From Streptomyces sp. NBC_00708 (GTDB lineage Bacteria > Actinomycetota > Actinomycetes > Streptomycetales > Streptomycetaceae), in contig CP108997.1 in the NCBI GenBank assembly GCA_036226585.1, forward strand, positions 5,022,001 through 5,086,000: DNA of 64,000 bases, given 5' to 3'. Under the pieces are notes generated by a model. It had not been told where the DNA came from and did no database searches. It saw only the letters and a program-made list of their open reading frames with translations. The position numbers and the translations under genes were made by a program. Of this stretch, positions 55,780 through 64,000 are shown piece by piece (the first letter of the stretch is position 1; each line of letters begins with the position of its first letter).

Positions 55780-57030
55780 TTGAACGGGCAGCCGATATCG
55801 GGGACATCGGCCGGGGGCGGCAGGCGGCGCGTGCGGAGGGCCACCGGTCTGCCGGCCCTGGCGGTCGGTGCGCTGTTGCTGCTGGTGACGGCGTGCGGCG
55901 GGGGAGACGAGGGCGGCGCTGGCAAGGACGGCAAGGCCGGCGGGGTCAAGGACCAGGACACCAGCGCCTCGCAGGCCGTGGTGACCGTCGCGCCCAAGGA
56001 CGGGACCGATGACGTCGCCACGAGCGGGGCGCTGAAGATCACGGCCGCCCAGGGGAAGCTGACGGTCGTCAAGGTCTCGGACCCCAAGGGCACCGAGGTC
56101 GAGGGGAAGATCGCGTCGGACGGCGCGAGCTGGGTGCCCGACCAGCACCTGGCCTCCGCGACCAAGTACAAGGTCCACGCGGTGGCCAAGGACGCGAAGG
56201 GGCTCGAGTCCGCGAAGGACACCACCTTCACCACGCTCGTCCCGAAGAACACCTTCATCGGCCAGTACACCCCGGAGGACGGCTCGACCGTCGGCGTCGG
56301 CATGCCGGTCTCCATCCACTTCACCCGGGGCATCACCGACCCGGAGGCCGTCGAGAAGGCCATCAAGGTGACCGCCGAGCCGGCCGTCCCCGTCGAGGGC
56401 CACTGGTTCGGCAACGACCGCCTGGACTTCCGCCCCGAGGAATACTGGGCCGCCGGCACCAAGGTGACCGTCAAGCTCAACCTCGACGGCGTGGAGGGGC
56501 GGCCCGGCGTCTACGGCAAGCAGGCCAAGACCGTCTCGTTCACCATCGGCCGCAGCCAGGTCAGCACCGTCGACGCGGACTCGCACCGGATGAAGGTCGT
56601 CCGCGACGGCAAGCAGATCAAGGACATCCCGATCTCGGCGGGCGCCCCGGCCACCACCACGTACAACGGCCAGATGGTCATCAGCGAGAAGCTGCGGGTG
56701 ACCCGGATGAACGGCGACACCGTCGGCTTCGGCGGTGAGTACGACATCAAGGACGTGCCGCACGCGATGCGTCTGTCCACCTCGGGCACCTTCATCCACG
56801 GCAACTACTGGGGCGGCTCCGGGGTCTTCGGCCATGCCAACACCAGCCACGGCTGCGTCGGCCTCCAGGACCAGCGCGGCGGGGGCGACTCGTCCACGCC
56901 GGCCGCCTGGTTCTTCAACAGCTCGCTCATCGGCGACGTCGTGATCGTGAAGAACTCCCACGACAAGACGATCAGCCCGGACAACGGCCTCAACGGCTGG
57001 AACATGAGCTGGTCGGAGTGGACCAAGTAG
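55780..57030 (+). CDS. L,D-transpeptidase lipoprotein (second of two)
   Basis: 416-aa paralogue of the preceding lipoprotein. Lipobox VTAC with C39, a Gly/Lys-rich linker, Ig-like domains, and a YkuD domain with SGTFIHGNYW and SHGCVGLQD, catalytic C359. Long blocks such as YDIKDVPHA and TTTYNG are identical in both proteins, so they arose by tandem duplication. The start is TTG 55780, supported by GAGGGGAG nine bases upstream. A 16-bp hairpin terminator follows. Confidence 0.92.
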   Translation: MNGQPISGTSAGGGRRRVRRATGLPALAVGALLLLVTACGGGDEGGAGKDGKAGGVKDQDTSASQAVVTVAPKDGTDDVATSGALKITAAQGKLTVVKVSDPKGTEVEGKIASDGASWVPDQHLASATKYKVHAVAKDAKGLESAKDTTFTTLVPKNTFIGQYTPEDGSTVGVGMPVSIHFTRGITDPEAVEKAIKVTAEPAVPVEGHWFGNDRLDFRPEEYWAAGTKVTVKLNLDGVEGRPGVYGKQAKTVSFTIGRSQVSTVDADSHRMKVVRDGKQIKDIPISAGAPATTTYNGQMVISEKLRVTRMNGDTVGFGGEYDIKDVPHAMRLSTSGTFIHGNYWGGSGVFGHANTSHGCVGLQDQRGGGDSSTPAAWFFNSSLIGDVVIVKNSHDKTISPDNGLNGWNMSWSEWTK

Positions 57031-57050
57031 GTCCTCCCCTCGCACACCCC

Positions 57051-57089
57051 GGCGGGCCCGGCACCGAGATCCACGGTGCCGGGCCCGCC
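57051..57089 (+). terminator. Hairpin terminator after the transpeptidase genes
   Basis: GGCGGGCCCGGCACCG (57051-57066) pairs perfectly with 57074-57089 around a 7-nt loop. Confidence 0.88.
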
Positions 57090-57161
57090 CGCGTCCGCCG
57101 TGACCAACGGCACCGCCCCCGGCCCCTGCGGGCCCGCGTTAGCGCCGGTTAACCTGCCTCC

Positions 57162-57929
57162 ATGACCGTAACCCTCGAAGTGACCGACGGCGTCGGCACC
57201 ATCCGTCTGGACCGCCCGCCGATGAACGCCCTGGACGTCGCGACCCAGGACCGGCTGCGAGAACTCGCGGAAGAGGCGTCCCGGCGCGACGACGTCAGGG
57301 CCGTGGTGCTCTACGGCGGCGAGAAGGTGTTCGCGGCGGGCGCGGACATCAAGGAGATGCAGGCGATGGACCACGCGGCGATGGTGCTGCGGTCCAAGGC
57401 CCTCCAGGACTCCTTCACCGCGGTCGCCCGCATCCCCAAGCCCGTCGTCGCGGCCGTCACCGGCTACGCACTGGGCGGCGGCTGCGAACTGGCCCTCTGC
57501 GCGGACTTCCGCATCGCCGGGGACAACGCCAGGCTCGGCCAGCCGGAGATCCTGCTCGGCCTCATCCCGGGCGCCGGCGGCACCCAGCGGCTCGCCCGGC
57601 TGGTGGGCCCGGCCAAGGCCAAGGACCTCATCTTCACCGGCCGCCACGTCAAGGCCGAAGAGGCCCTGACCATGGGCCTGGTGGACCGCGTGGTGCCCGC
57701 CGCCGAGGTGTACGAGCAGGCGCACGCCTGGGCGGCCAAGCTGGCGAAGGGCCCGGCGCTGGCCCTGCGCGCCGCCAAGGAGGCCGTCGACGCCGGACTG
57801 GAGACGGACATCGACACGGGCCTCACGATCGAGCGGACCTGGTTCGCCGGTCTGTTCGCCACGGAGGACCGGGAGCGCGGAATGCGCAGCTTCGTGGAGG
57901 AGGGTCCGGGCAAGGCGAAGTTCCTCTGA
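57162..57929 (+). CDS. Enoyl-CoA hydratase/isomerase family protein
   Basis: 255-aa crotonase-fold enzyme, probably a beta-oxidation enoyl-CoA hydratase. Oxyanion-hole segments are KVFAAGADIKEM and GYALGGGCELALCADFRIAG. The catalytic Glu positions are both present: one near GQPEILLGLIPGAGGTQRLA and the other in the GGGCELAL region's neighbour typical of hydratases. ATG 57162 begins MTVTLEVTDGVGTIRLDRPP. It is a single gene with no beta-oxidation partners next to it. Confidence 0.9.
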   Translation: MTVTLEVTDGVGTIRLDRPPMNALDVATQDRLRELAEEASRRDDVRAVVLYGGEKVFAAGADIKEMQAMDHAAMVLRSKALQDSFTAVARIPKPVVAAVTGYALGGGCELALCADFRIAGDNARLGQPEILLGLIPGAGGTQRLARLVGPAKAKDLIFTGRHVKAEEALTMGLVDRVVPAAEVYEQAHAWAAKLAKGPALALRAAKEAVDAGLETDIDTGLTIERTWFAGLFATEDRERGMRSFVEEGPGKAKFL

Positions 57930-58180
57930 CCGAACGCCGTTTGAGAACTAAAACCGACGCGTTCATCCGTGCGGGCGGATTAGCGGAGCCTTAAGAAAAC
58001 CTTGCGGGGCGCCGCACCCGGTGCGGCGGCGAACCCCGCCGAGGGCATCGTCGCCGCAGGTCAGACGGGGTATTCCGACACGTTTCCTGCCCCTGGCATA
58101 TGCCTACCCCCCCTCGGGGGGCGACTGATTACCGGTCGGGGATTCCCCCGGAACGGCCCCGGAGGGCCCGCCGTGCGGCC

Positions 58181-58696
58181 ATGATGGTGGGCATGGCGGG
58201 CCTGGAGGGTGTGGAGCAGCCGCGACCGCGCAGCAGCGCGACAGCGGCACGGAATTTACCGGCCGTCGAGGACGAACAGGCGTTCAAGGCGCTGGAGTTG
58301 TTCGGAAACCCGACGGAGGAGGAAGTCCGGCTGCCCTCCCGCCCGGAGTCCGCGGCCACCGCGCGCCGGCTCACCTCGTGCGTCGTCCTCCATCAGTGGG
58401 CGCTCTCCTCGCAGGCCGCCGAACACGCCGTCCTGCTCGTCTCCGAACTCGTCGGGAACGCCGTGCGGCACACCGGCGCCCGGGTCTTCGGACTGCGTAT
58501 GCTCCGCCGCCGCGGCTGGATCAGGATCGAGGTGCGCGACCCCTCGCGCGGCCTGCCGTGCCTCATGCCGGTCCGGGAGATGGACATCAGCGGGCGAGGT
58601 CTCTTCCTCGTCGACAAGCTCTCCGACCGGTGGGGCGTGGACCTCTTACCCCGGGGCAAGACCACCTGGTTCGAGATGCGCATCTCCGACCGCTGA
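58181..58696 (+). CDS. RsbW-like ATPase-domain regulator with two TTA codons
   Basis: 171-aa protein with a single HATPase_c_2 (anti-sigma/serine kinase-like) domain: N-box LLVSELVGNAVRHTG, G-box-like DISGRGLFLVDKLSDRWG. It probably binds ATP and a sigma or anti-anti-sigma partner, but no partner gene is adjacent. Two leucines are encoded by TTA, at 58256-58258 (RNLP) and 58646-58648 (DLLP); TTA needs the bldA tRNA, so the protein should be made late in development. Start choice is uncertain: ATG 58181, 58184 or 58193 are in frame. These are the only in-frame TTA codons I noticed in the window. Confidence 0.85.
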   Translation: MMVGMAGLEGVEQPRPRSSATAARNLPAVEDEQAFKALELFGNPTEEEVRLPSRPESAATARRLTSCVVLHQWALSSQAAEHAVLLVSELVGNAVRHTGARVFGLRMLRRRGWIRIEVRDPSRGLPCLMPVREMDISGRGLFLVDKLSDRWGVDLLPRGKTTWFEMRISDR

Positions 58697-58721
58697 CCGC
58701 CCGGGGTCCCTCTGGGACATG

Positions 58722-58767
58722 CAGAAACCCCCGTGTCGGCCGTGGTGCGGCGCCTCGGGGGCTTCTG
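58722..58767 (+). terminator. Hairpin after the ATPase-domain gene
   Basis: CAGAAACCCCCG (58722-58733) pairs with CGGGGGCTTCTG (58756-58767) with one mismatch. Confidence 0.65.
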
Positions 58768-58953
58768 TGGGGACCGTGAAATGGGGGGTGTGTTCACGGC
58801 CGCTCGTGACGACCTGGCCCGGGTCAATGGGGGTCGTTCCCTCGACTATGGCAGACGGACGACTCCCCAGCCAAAGCCGCAAACAACTCTTCCTGGCCTA
58901 TTTCCGGACATTTCAGCGAAGAAACGCAGGTGTGCTGGGTCACTTGCCTGTAA

Positions 58954-58992
58954 ATCCATGAATATCCATGGGTATCCACGCATGATCCATTG
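58954..58992. repeat. Helically phased ATCCATG direct repeats
   Basis: ATCCATG at 58954 and 58964, ATCCACG at 58974 and ATCCATTG at 58985: four copies at 10, 10 and 11 bp, i.e. on one face of the helix. They lie in the 394-bp gap 58697-59090, about 100-135 bp before the deacetylase-like gene, in locally AT-rich DNA. The gap otherwise holds only the hairpin at 58722. Such phased repeats usually bind a cooperative regulator (inference). Confidence 0.6.
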
Positions 58993-59090
58993 ATCGTCCA
59001 CGATGTGGACGGCCCGCGCACTGACGGTCCGTCGGGGGAGTCGGTGGAGTCGGCCGGGATTTTCCGGTCATATCGCCCTACTGTGCAGCC

Positions 59091-59891
59091 ATGAACGCCT
59101 CCCACGCACCGGTGCACCGCCGCCATGCCCTGCGGGCGGGAGCCGCGGCCGCCGTCGTCCTCACCGCCGGCTGCGGGGAGCACGACGCCGGTACGTCCGC
59201 CGGGGCCGTCACCCACGCGGCACCCAGGAAGCCCGCCGCCACCGCCGCCGGGGCCCACGCCCCCGCACCCGCCCCGCGCCGCTTCCCCGGGCAGCCGGTC
59301 CAGATCACCCACGGCCCCCGCGACCGAGCCCGCGTCGCCCTCACCTTCCACGGCCAGGGCGACCCCGCCGTCGCCAGGACCGTGCTCGGCGAGGCCGAAC
59401 GCGCCGGGGCCCGGGTCACCGTCCTCGCCGTCGGCAGCTGGCTCGACGAACACCCCGAGATGGCCCGCCGCATCCTCGACGGCGGGCACGACCTCGGCAA
59501 CCACACCCAGCACCACATCGACATCTCCGCGCTCGACGAGACCCGGGCGTACGCGGAGATCACCGGCTGCGCCCAGCGGCTGCGCCGGCTCACCGGCTCC
59601 ATCGGCACCTGGTTCCGCCCCTCCCGCGCCCAGTCCGCCACCCCGCTCGTCCAGCGGCTCGCCGTCCGGGCGGGCTACCCGCACGTCCTCTCGTACGACG
59701 TGGACTCCCTCGACTTCACCTCGCCCGGCGCCGCGGCCGTCACCCGCAAGGTGGCCGGGGAGATCCGCAACGGATCGGTGGTGAGCCTGCACTTCGGCTA
59801 CGCGGACACGGTCGCCGCGCTGCCCCTCCTCCTCACCGAAATCGACCGCCGCGGACTGCGCGCGGTGACGACCACGGAGCTGCTGACGTGA
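59091..59891 (+). CDS. Polysaccharide-deacetylase-like lipoprotein, divergent active site
   Basis: 266-aa exported protein. The N-terminus has a twin-Arg pattern (HRRHALRAGAAAAVVLTAGC) ending in a lipobox Cys near residue 28, so it is probably a Tat-exported lipoprotein. The NodB-like domain (about 75-266) has motif 1 as ALTFHGQGDP instead of TFDDG, so both Asp residues are replaced. Motif 2 is intact (LGNHTQHHID), as are a motif-4-like SYDVDSLDF and a motif-5-like VVSLHFG. It may be a metal-binding or catalytically altered relative. The stop overlaps the next ATG (TGATG), so the two lipoproteins are coupled. Confidence 0.85.
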   Translation: MNASHAPVHRRHALRAGAAAAVVLTAGCGEHDAGTSAGAVTHAAPRKPAATAAGAHAPAPAPRRFPGQPVQITHGPRDRARVALTFHGQGDPAVARTVLGEAERAGARVTVLAVGSWLDEHPEMARRILDGGHDLGNHTQHHIDISALDETRAYAEITGCAQRLRRLTGSIGTWFRPSRAQSATPLVQRLAVRAGYPHVLSYDVDSLDFTSPGAAAVTRKVAGEIRNGSVVSLHFGYADTVAALPLLLTEIDRRGLRAVTTTELLT

Positions 59892-61087
59892 TGCCTCCCA
59901 CCCTGCGTACGACCACCTCGTGCACCGCCGCCCTCCTCGGCGGCGTCCTGCTCGCCGCGCTTGCCGGCTGCGGCGCCCCCGCGGAGAAGACGGCGGACGC
60001 CCCCGCCTCCGCGACCCCGAGCGTCCGGGCCCGGCAGGTCACCCCGCCGGAGCCTCCGGGGCTGGCCGGGATGCCGCCGGTGCTCGACCCGCGGAACGTG
60101 TACGCGGCCGACGCGCCCGGCAAGCTCTCCCCGGTCGTCAAGGACTTCCCGTCCCGCGTCTACGTGCCCAACACCAACTCCGACACCGTCTCGGTGATCG
60201 ACCCCGCCACGTACAAGGTCATCGAGACCATCCCGGTCGGCCGGCAGCCGCAGCACGTCGTGCCGTCCTGGGACCTGAAGACGCTCTGGGTCAACAACGA
60301 CCTCGGCGACAGCCTCACCCCGATCGACCCGGCGACCGGGAAGCCGGGGAAGACGGTCGCGGTCTCCGACCCGTACAACCTCTACTTCACGCCCAACGGG
60401 AAGTACGCCATCGTGATGGCCTCCATGGACCGCGAGCTGGTCTTCCGGGACGCGCACACCATGAAGACCGCCAAGGCGGTGCCGGTCAGCTGCGCGGGCG
60501 TCAACCACGCGGACTTCTCCGCCGACGGCCGGTACTTCATCGTCTCCTGCGAGTTCTCCGGCGAACTCCTCAAGGTCGACACCGAGAAGATGAAGGTCGT
60601 CGCCCAGCAGAAGCTGCCCTTCGACGGCGCCATGCCGCAGGATGTGAAGCTGTCCCCGGACGGCGGCACGTTCTACATCGCGGACATGAAGGCCGACGGG
60701 ATGTGGGTGCTGGACGGCGAGAAGTTCACCACCCCGAAGCTGCTGCCGACCGGCAAGGGCTGCCACGGCCTCTACGTCAGCCGCGACGCCAAGGAGATGT
60801 ACATCTCCAACCGGGGCGAGGGCTCGGTCTCCGTCTTCGACTTCGCGCACAAGAAGCTGGCGAAGAAGTGGCACCTGCCGGGCGGCGGCAGCCCGGACAT
60901 GGGCGGTGTCTCCGCCGACGGCAAGGTCCTCTGGCTGGCCGGGCGTTACGACGCCGAGGTGTACGCCATCGACACCGCCACCGGCAAACAGCTCGCCCGC
61001 ATCCCCGTGGGCAGCGGACCGCACGGTCTCGCCGTCTACCCCCAGCCCGGCCGCTACTCGCTCGGCCACACCGGCGTCTTCCGCTGA
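59891..61087 (+). CDS. YVTN/YncE-like beta-propeller lipoprotein
   Basis: 398-aa exported protein with lipobox LAGC (residue about 27) and a seven-bladed-type propeller of about 40-residue repeats: VYVPNTNSDTVSVIDPATYK, LWVNNDLGDSLTPIDPATGK, MYISNRGEGSVSVFDFAHKK and LWLAGRYDAEVYAIDTATGK. Four Cys residues remain in the mature protein besides the lipidated one. No catalytic motif is seen; it is likely a binding or scaffold protein at the cell surface, coupled to the deacetylase-like gene. Confidence 0.87.
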   Translation: MPPTLRTTTSCTAALLGGVLLAALAGCGAPAEKTADAPASATPSVRARQVTPPEPPGLAGMPPVLDPRNVYAADAPGKLSPVVKDFPSRVYVPNTNSDTVSVIDPATYKVIETIPVGRQPQHVVPSWDLKTLWVNNDLGDSLTPIDPATGKPGKTVAVSDPYNLYFTPNGKYAIVMASMDRELVFRDAHTMKTAKAVPVSCAGVNHADFSADGRYFIVSCEFSGELLKVDTEKMKVVAQQKLPFDGAMPQDVKLSPDGGTFYIADMKADGMWVLDGEKFTTPKLLPTGKGCHGLYVSRDAKEMYISNRGEGSVSVFDFAHKKLAKKWHLPGGGSPDMGGVSADGKVLWLAGRYDAEVYAIDTATGKQLARIPVGSGPHGLAVYPQPGRYSLGHTGVFR

Positions 61088-61181
61088 CCGCGGCTCCGCA
61101 CACCGACCGGCCGCCTCGGAGATCATCCGGGGCGCCGGTTAATCTGACCCTCGTCAGACAGTCATACGAAGGGGCGGAACA

Positions 61182-61397
61182 GTGGCGGACATCGAGTCGG
61201 CGCGCAAGGCGTTCGAGCGGTACGACCTGAACGGCGACGGGCTGATCTCGGCCGCCGAGTACAAGAGCGTCATGGCGCAGCTGGGTGACCCCTACGTCAC
61301 CGAGCCGGTCGCGCAGGCCGTGATCAACTCCCACGACGCCAACGGCGACGGGCTCCTCACGTTCGACGAGTTCTGGGCCGCGCAGAACAAGGCCTGA
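61182..61397 (+). CDS. cabC: EF-hand calcium-binding protein CabC
   Basis: 71-aa protein with two canonical EF-hands: DLNGDGLISAAE (about 15-26) and DANGDGLLTFDE (about 52-63), with all liganding side chains present. It matches CabC of S. coelicolor, which buffers calcium and affects spore germination and aerial growth; role by homology. GTG 61182 is preceded by AAGGGG. A hairpin (61407-61431) ends the transcript before the convergent esterase gene. Confidence 0.9.
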   Translation: MADIESARKAFERYDLNGDGLISAAEYKSVMAQLGDPYVTEPVAQAVINSHDANGDGLLTFDEFWAAQNKA

Positions 61398-61406
61398 TCC
61401 CGGACG

Positions 61407-61431
61407 GGCGCCGGGCGCAGGCCCCGGCGCC
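61407..61431. terminator. Hairpin between cabC and the esterase gene
   Basis: GGCGCCGGG (61407-61415) pairs with CCCGGCGCC (61423-61431), followed by TTCCT, between convergent genes. Confidence 0.8.
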
Positions 61432-61434
61432 TTC

Positions 61435-62895
61435 CTACCGGTACGGGGGCCAGCCGCGCAGCTCGTCGTCGCGCGGGGCCCGTACCACCCCGGGGGCGCC
61501 CGGCCCGAAGCGCATCACCGGGCGCGAGGCGTCCCAGCCCGGCCAGCCCGGGTCGCCGAACGTGGCGAACCGCACCCAGGCGGCGTGCATCGAGTCGGCC
61601 AGCTCCTGCGGGGCGTCGTACCCGGCGAGCGCGACCGCGTCCGGGCCGCGCAGGGTGTCGAAGACGAAGCCGATCTCCAGCCCGTGGCAGGCCCCGAGCC
61701 CCTCGACGGGGGACGGCCAGCCGAACTCGTACAGATGCGTCGTCCCCGGGGCGCGTGCATCGGCCAGCCGGTTCAGCGGCACCCGCAGCAGCACATCGGT
61801 GGCGAGCGCGCCCAGCAGTTCGCCGGGCGTGGCCCCGGGCCGGTTGGCGCGGTACGTACGGGCGGTGGCGCGCGGCACCCGGAACTTCAGGAGCGCGAGG
61901 CGCAGCTTCGCCCGGGAGAGCCGTTCGGTCAGGCCGCTCGGTACGAACCACAGCCGGTACTCCTCGGTGTTCGAGCCCATCAGCAGCCCGACCCCGGACG
62001 CGGCCCCGTCGAGCAGGGCCTCCAGGGGATCGCGGGGCAGCAGGTCCCCGTCCACCACGAGGTGGAAGGAAGGGCCGCCGGTCAGCGGGGAACCGCCGGC
62101 CGTCACCTCGCTCTGTGCGGCCAGCAGCGCGGCCGGGTCCACCCCGGCCAGCTCCCGCGCCGTCGCCGCGACCCCGAGCCGCTTGGCGACGAGTGCGGTG
62201 GTCCGCCGGCCCTCGGCCACGGGCAGCGCGGCCGGCACCCCGCTCTGCAGCACCGCCCGCCGGAACAGCCCCCGGGCCCGGGGCGCGGCCAGCAGTGCCC
62301 CGACGCCGATGGCGCCCGCCGACTCCCCGCACACGGTGACCCGGTCCGGGTCGCCGCCGAACGCCGCGATGTTGTCCCGCACCCAGGTCAGGGCGGCCAG
62401 CTGGTCGAGCAGGCCCCGGTTGGCCGGTGCGTCGGGCAGGACGCCGAACCCCTCCATGCCCAGCCGGTAGTTGAGCGACACGAGCACCACCCCGTCACGG
62501 GCGAACGCCGTCCCGTCGTACAGCGGCAGGGCGGACGAGCCGTGCAGCAGGGAGCCGCCGTGGATCCAGACCAGGACGGGCAGGCCGGTGCCTGCGGGCG
62601 CCGGTGTCCACACGTTCAGGTTGAGACAGTCCTCGCCCGGCACCGAGGGGTCGGCCAGCAGCCGGTCGAGCGGCGGGGCGTAGGGCCGCTTGGGCGCGGT
62701 GGGCCCGAACGCGGTCGCCGCCCGCACCCCCGTCCAGGGCTCCGGCGGTGCGGGCGGGCCGAAGCGCCGGTGACCCACCGGGGCCGCCGCGTACGGGATG
62801 CCCCGGAACACGGCCACCCCGCCCTCGTGCGTGCCCCGGACGGTGCCGTGGACCGTCTCGGCGCACGGGGCGGGCGGCGGGGGTGGCGCTGTCAT
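61435..62895 (-). CDS. Type-B carboxylesterase
   Basis: 486-aa alpha/beta-hydrolase of the carboxylesterase/para-nitrobenzyl esterase family. It shows GIPYAAAPVGHRRFGPP, EDCLNLNVWTP, the oxyanion-hole segment VLVWIHGGSLLHGSS, the nucleophile elbow TVCGESAGAIGV, a Glu/Asp in GLLMGSNTEEYR and the catalytic His in GLGACHGLEIGFVF. No signal peptide is seen, so it is probably cytoplasmic. ATG 62895 gives a Pro-rich N-terminus. Natural substrate unknown. Confidence 0.9.
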   Translation of the reverse strand: MTAPPPPPAPCAETVHGTVRGTHEGGVAVFRGIPYAAAPVGHRRFGPPAPPEPWTGVRAATAFGPTAPKRPYAPPLDRLLADPSVPGEDCLNLNVWTPAPAGTGLPVLVWIHGGSLLHGSSALPLYDGTAFARDGVVLVSLNYRLGMEGFGVLPDAPANRGLLDQLAALTWVRDNIAAFGGDPDRVTVCGESAGAIGVGALLAAPRARGLFRRAVLQSGVPAALPVAEGRRTTALVAKRLGVAATARELAGVDPAALLAAQSEVTAGGSPLTGGPSFHLVVDGDLLPRDPLEALLDGAASGVGLLMGSNTEEYRLWFVPSGLTERLSRAKLRLALLKFRVPRATARTYRANRPGATPGELLGALATDVLLRVPLNRLADARAPGTTHLYEFGWPSPVEGLGACHGLEIGFVFDTLRGPDAVALAGYDAPQELADSMHAAWVRFATFGDPGWPGWDASRPVMRFGPGAPGVVRAPRDDELRGWPPYR

Positions 62896-63127
62896 GGCAT
62901 TCCGGCCCTTCCGCGTGCGTCGGGCGTGTGCTCCAGCAGATCACGGACCCGGACGGGCGGCCAGGCGGGGGACGCGGGCGTGGGCGGCTTCCGGCACCCA
63001 CGCGTTCCGGCCGCCGACGGGCCTCGGGGGCCCGGCGGGGCAGGCGGGGCGAGAAATGTCCGGAAATCGCTGACGCGGGCCCGCGCCCCTGTCCGGCCGT
63101 CGCCCGGCCTTCCCCGCCGGCGGCCGG

Positions 63128-64000
<873 letters not shown>

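Overview
The window is a high-GC chromosomal segment from a Streptomyces species. Evidence: very strong third-position G/C bias, GTG/TTG starts, many tightly overlapping genes, leaderless promoters, rare TTA codons confined to one regulatory gene, and a gene order that I recognise from memory as the conserved Streptomyces core around icmA, pyk-ackA-pta-pfkA and the glg/treS locus. I see no prophage, integrase, transposase, tRNA, rRNA or CRISPR array.

Layout. 1-8.4 kb: a sensor kinase cut by the left edge, an AbsC-like MarR regulator, three tandem AIM24-family genes, a DUF3817 membrane protein coupled to an MTH1187-family gene that is broken by a short palindromic repeat, an ArsR-like regulator divergent from an MFS exporter, and a MarR gene followed by a second DUF3817 protein. 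8.4-12.2 kb: icmA (isobutyryl-CoA mutase large subunit, with the diagnostic F80 and Q198), a TetR regulator and a CnoX-like thioredoxin/TPR protein. 12.2-17.3 kb: a three-gene surface/secreted cluster (DUF6230, DUF6114, Pro/Ala/Ser/Thr-rich exported protein), then a pair of paralogous proteins with an H-x-D...H...R pattern that look like undescribed 2-oxoglutarate/Fe(II) oxygenases.

17.3-23.5 kb is a central-carbon block: pta-ackA-pyk on the minus strand, divergent from pfkA. 23.5-29 kb: a DNA-binding protein, a CitA/CitB-type two-component pair divergent from the dicarboxylate transporter dctA, and a MerR-thioredoxin operon with a textbook 19-bp-spacer promoter. 29-40.2 kb is the GlgE pathway for alpha-glucan and trehalose: glgE-treS and maltokinase-glgB on the minus strand, with glgP divergent; glgX lies separately at 52-54 kb. 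TreS and maltokinase make maltose 1-phosphate, GlgE polymerises it, GlgB branches the glucan, and GlgP and GlgX break it down.

40.2-64 kb: a secreted alginate-lyase-like protein, an M4 metalloprotease, a heterodimeric ABC exporter, a Drr-type ABC exporter with a NarL-type two-component system, two tandem L,D-transpeptidase lipoproteins, an enoyl-CoA hydratase, a bldA-dependent (two TTA codons) ATPase-domain regulator, a polysaccharide-deacetylase-like lipoprotein coupled to a beta-propeller lipoprotein, the EF-hand protein CabC, a carboxylesterase, and a class I terpene synthase cut by the right edge.

The observations most worth following are the paired oxygenase paralogues (15.5-17.3 kb), the repeat insertion that breaks the MTH1187 gene (4.9 kb), the repeat-derived tail of the first kinase (1.4 kb), the two-TTA ATPase gene (58.2 kb) with a helically phased ATCCATG array downstream (58.95 kb), and several strong dyads placed exactly over predicted promoters (icmA, pyk, merR).
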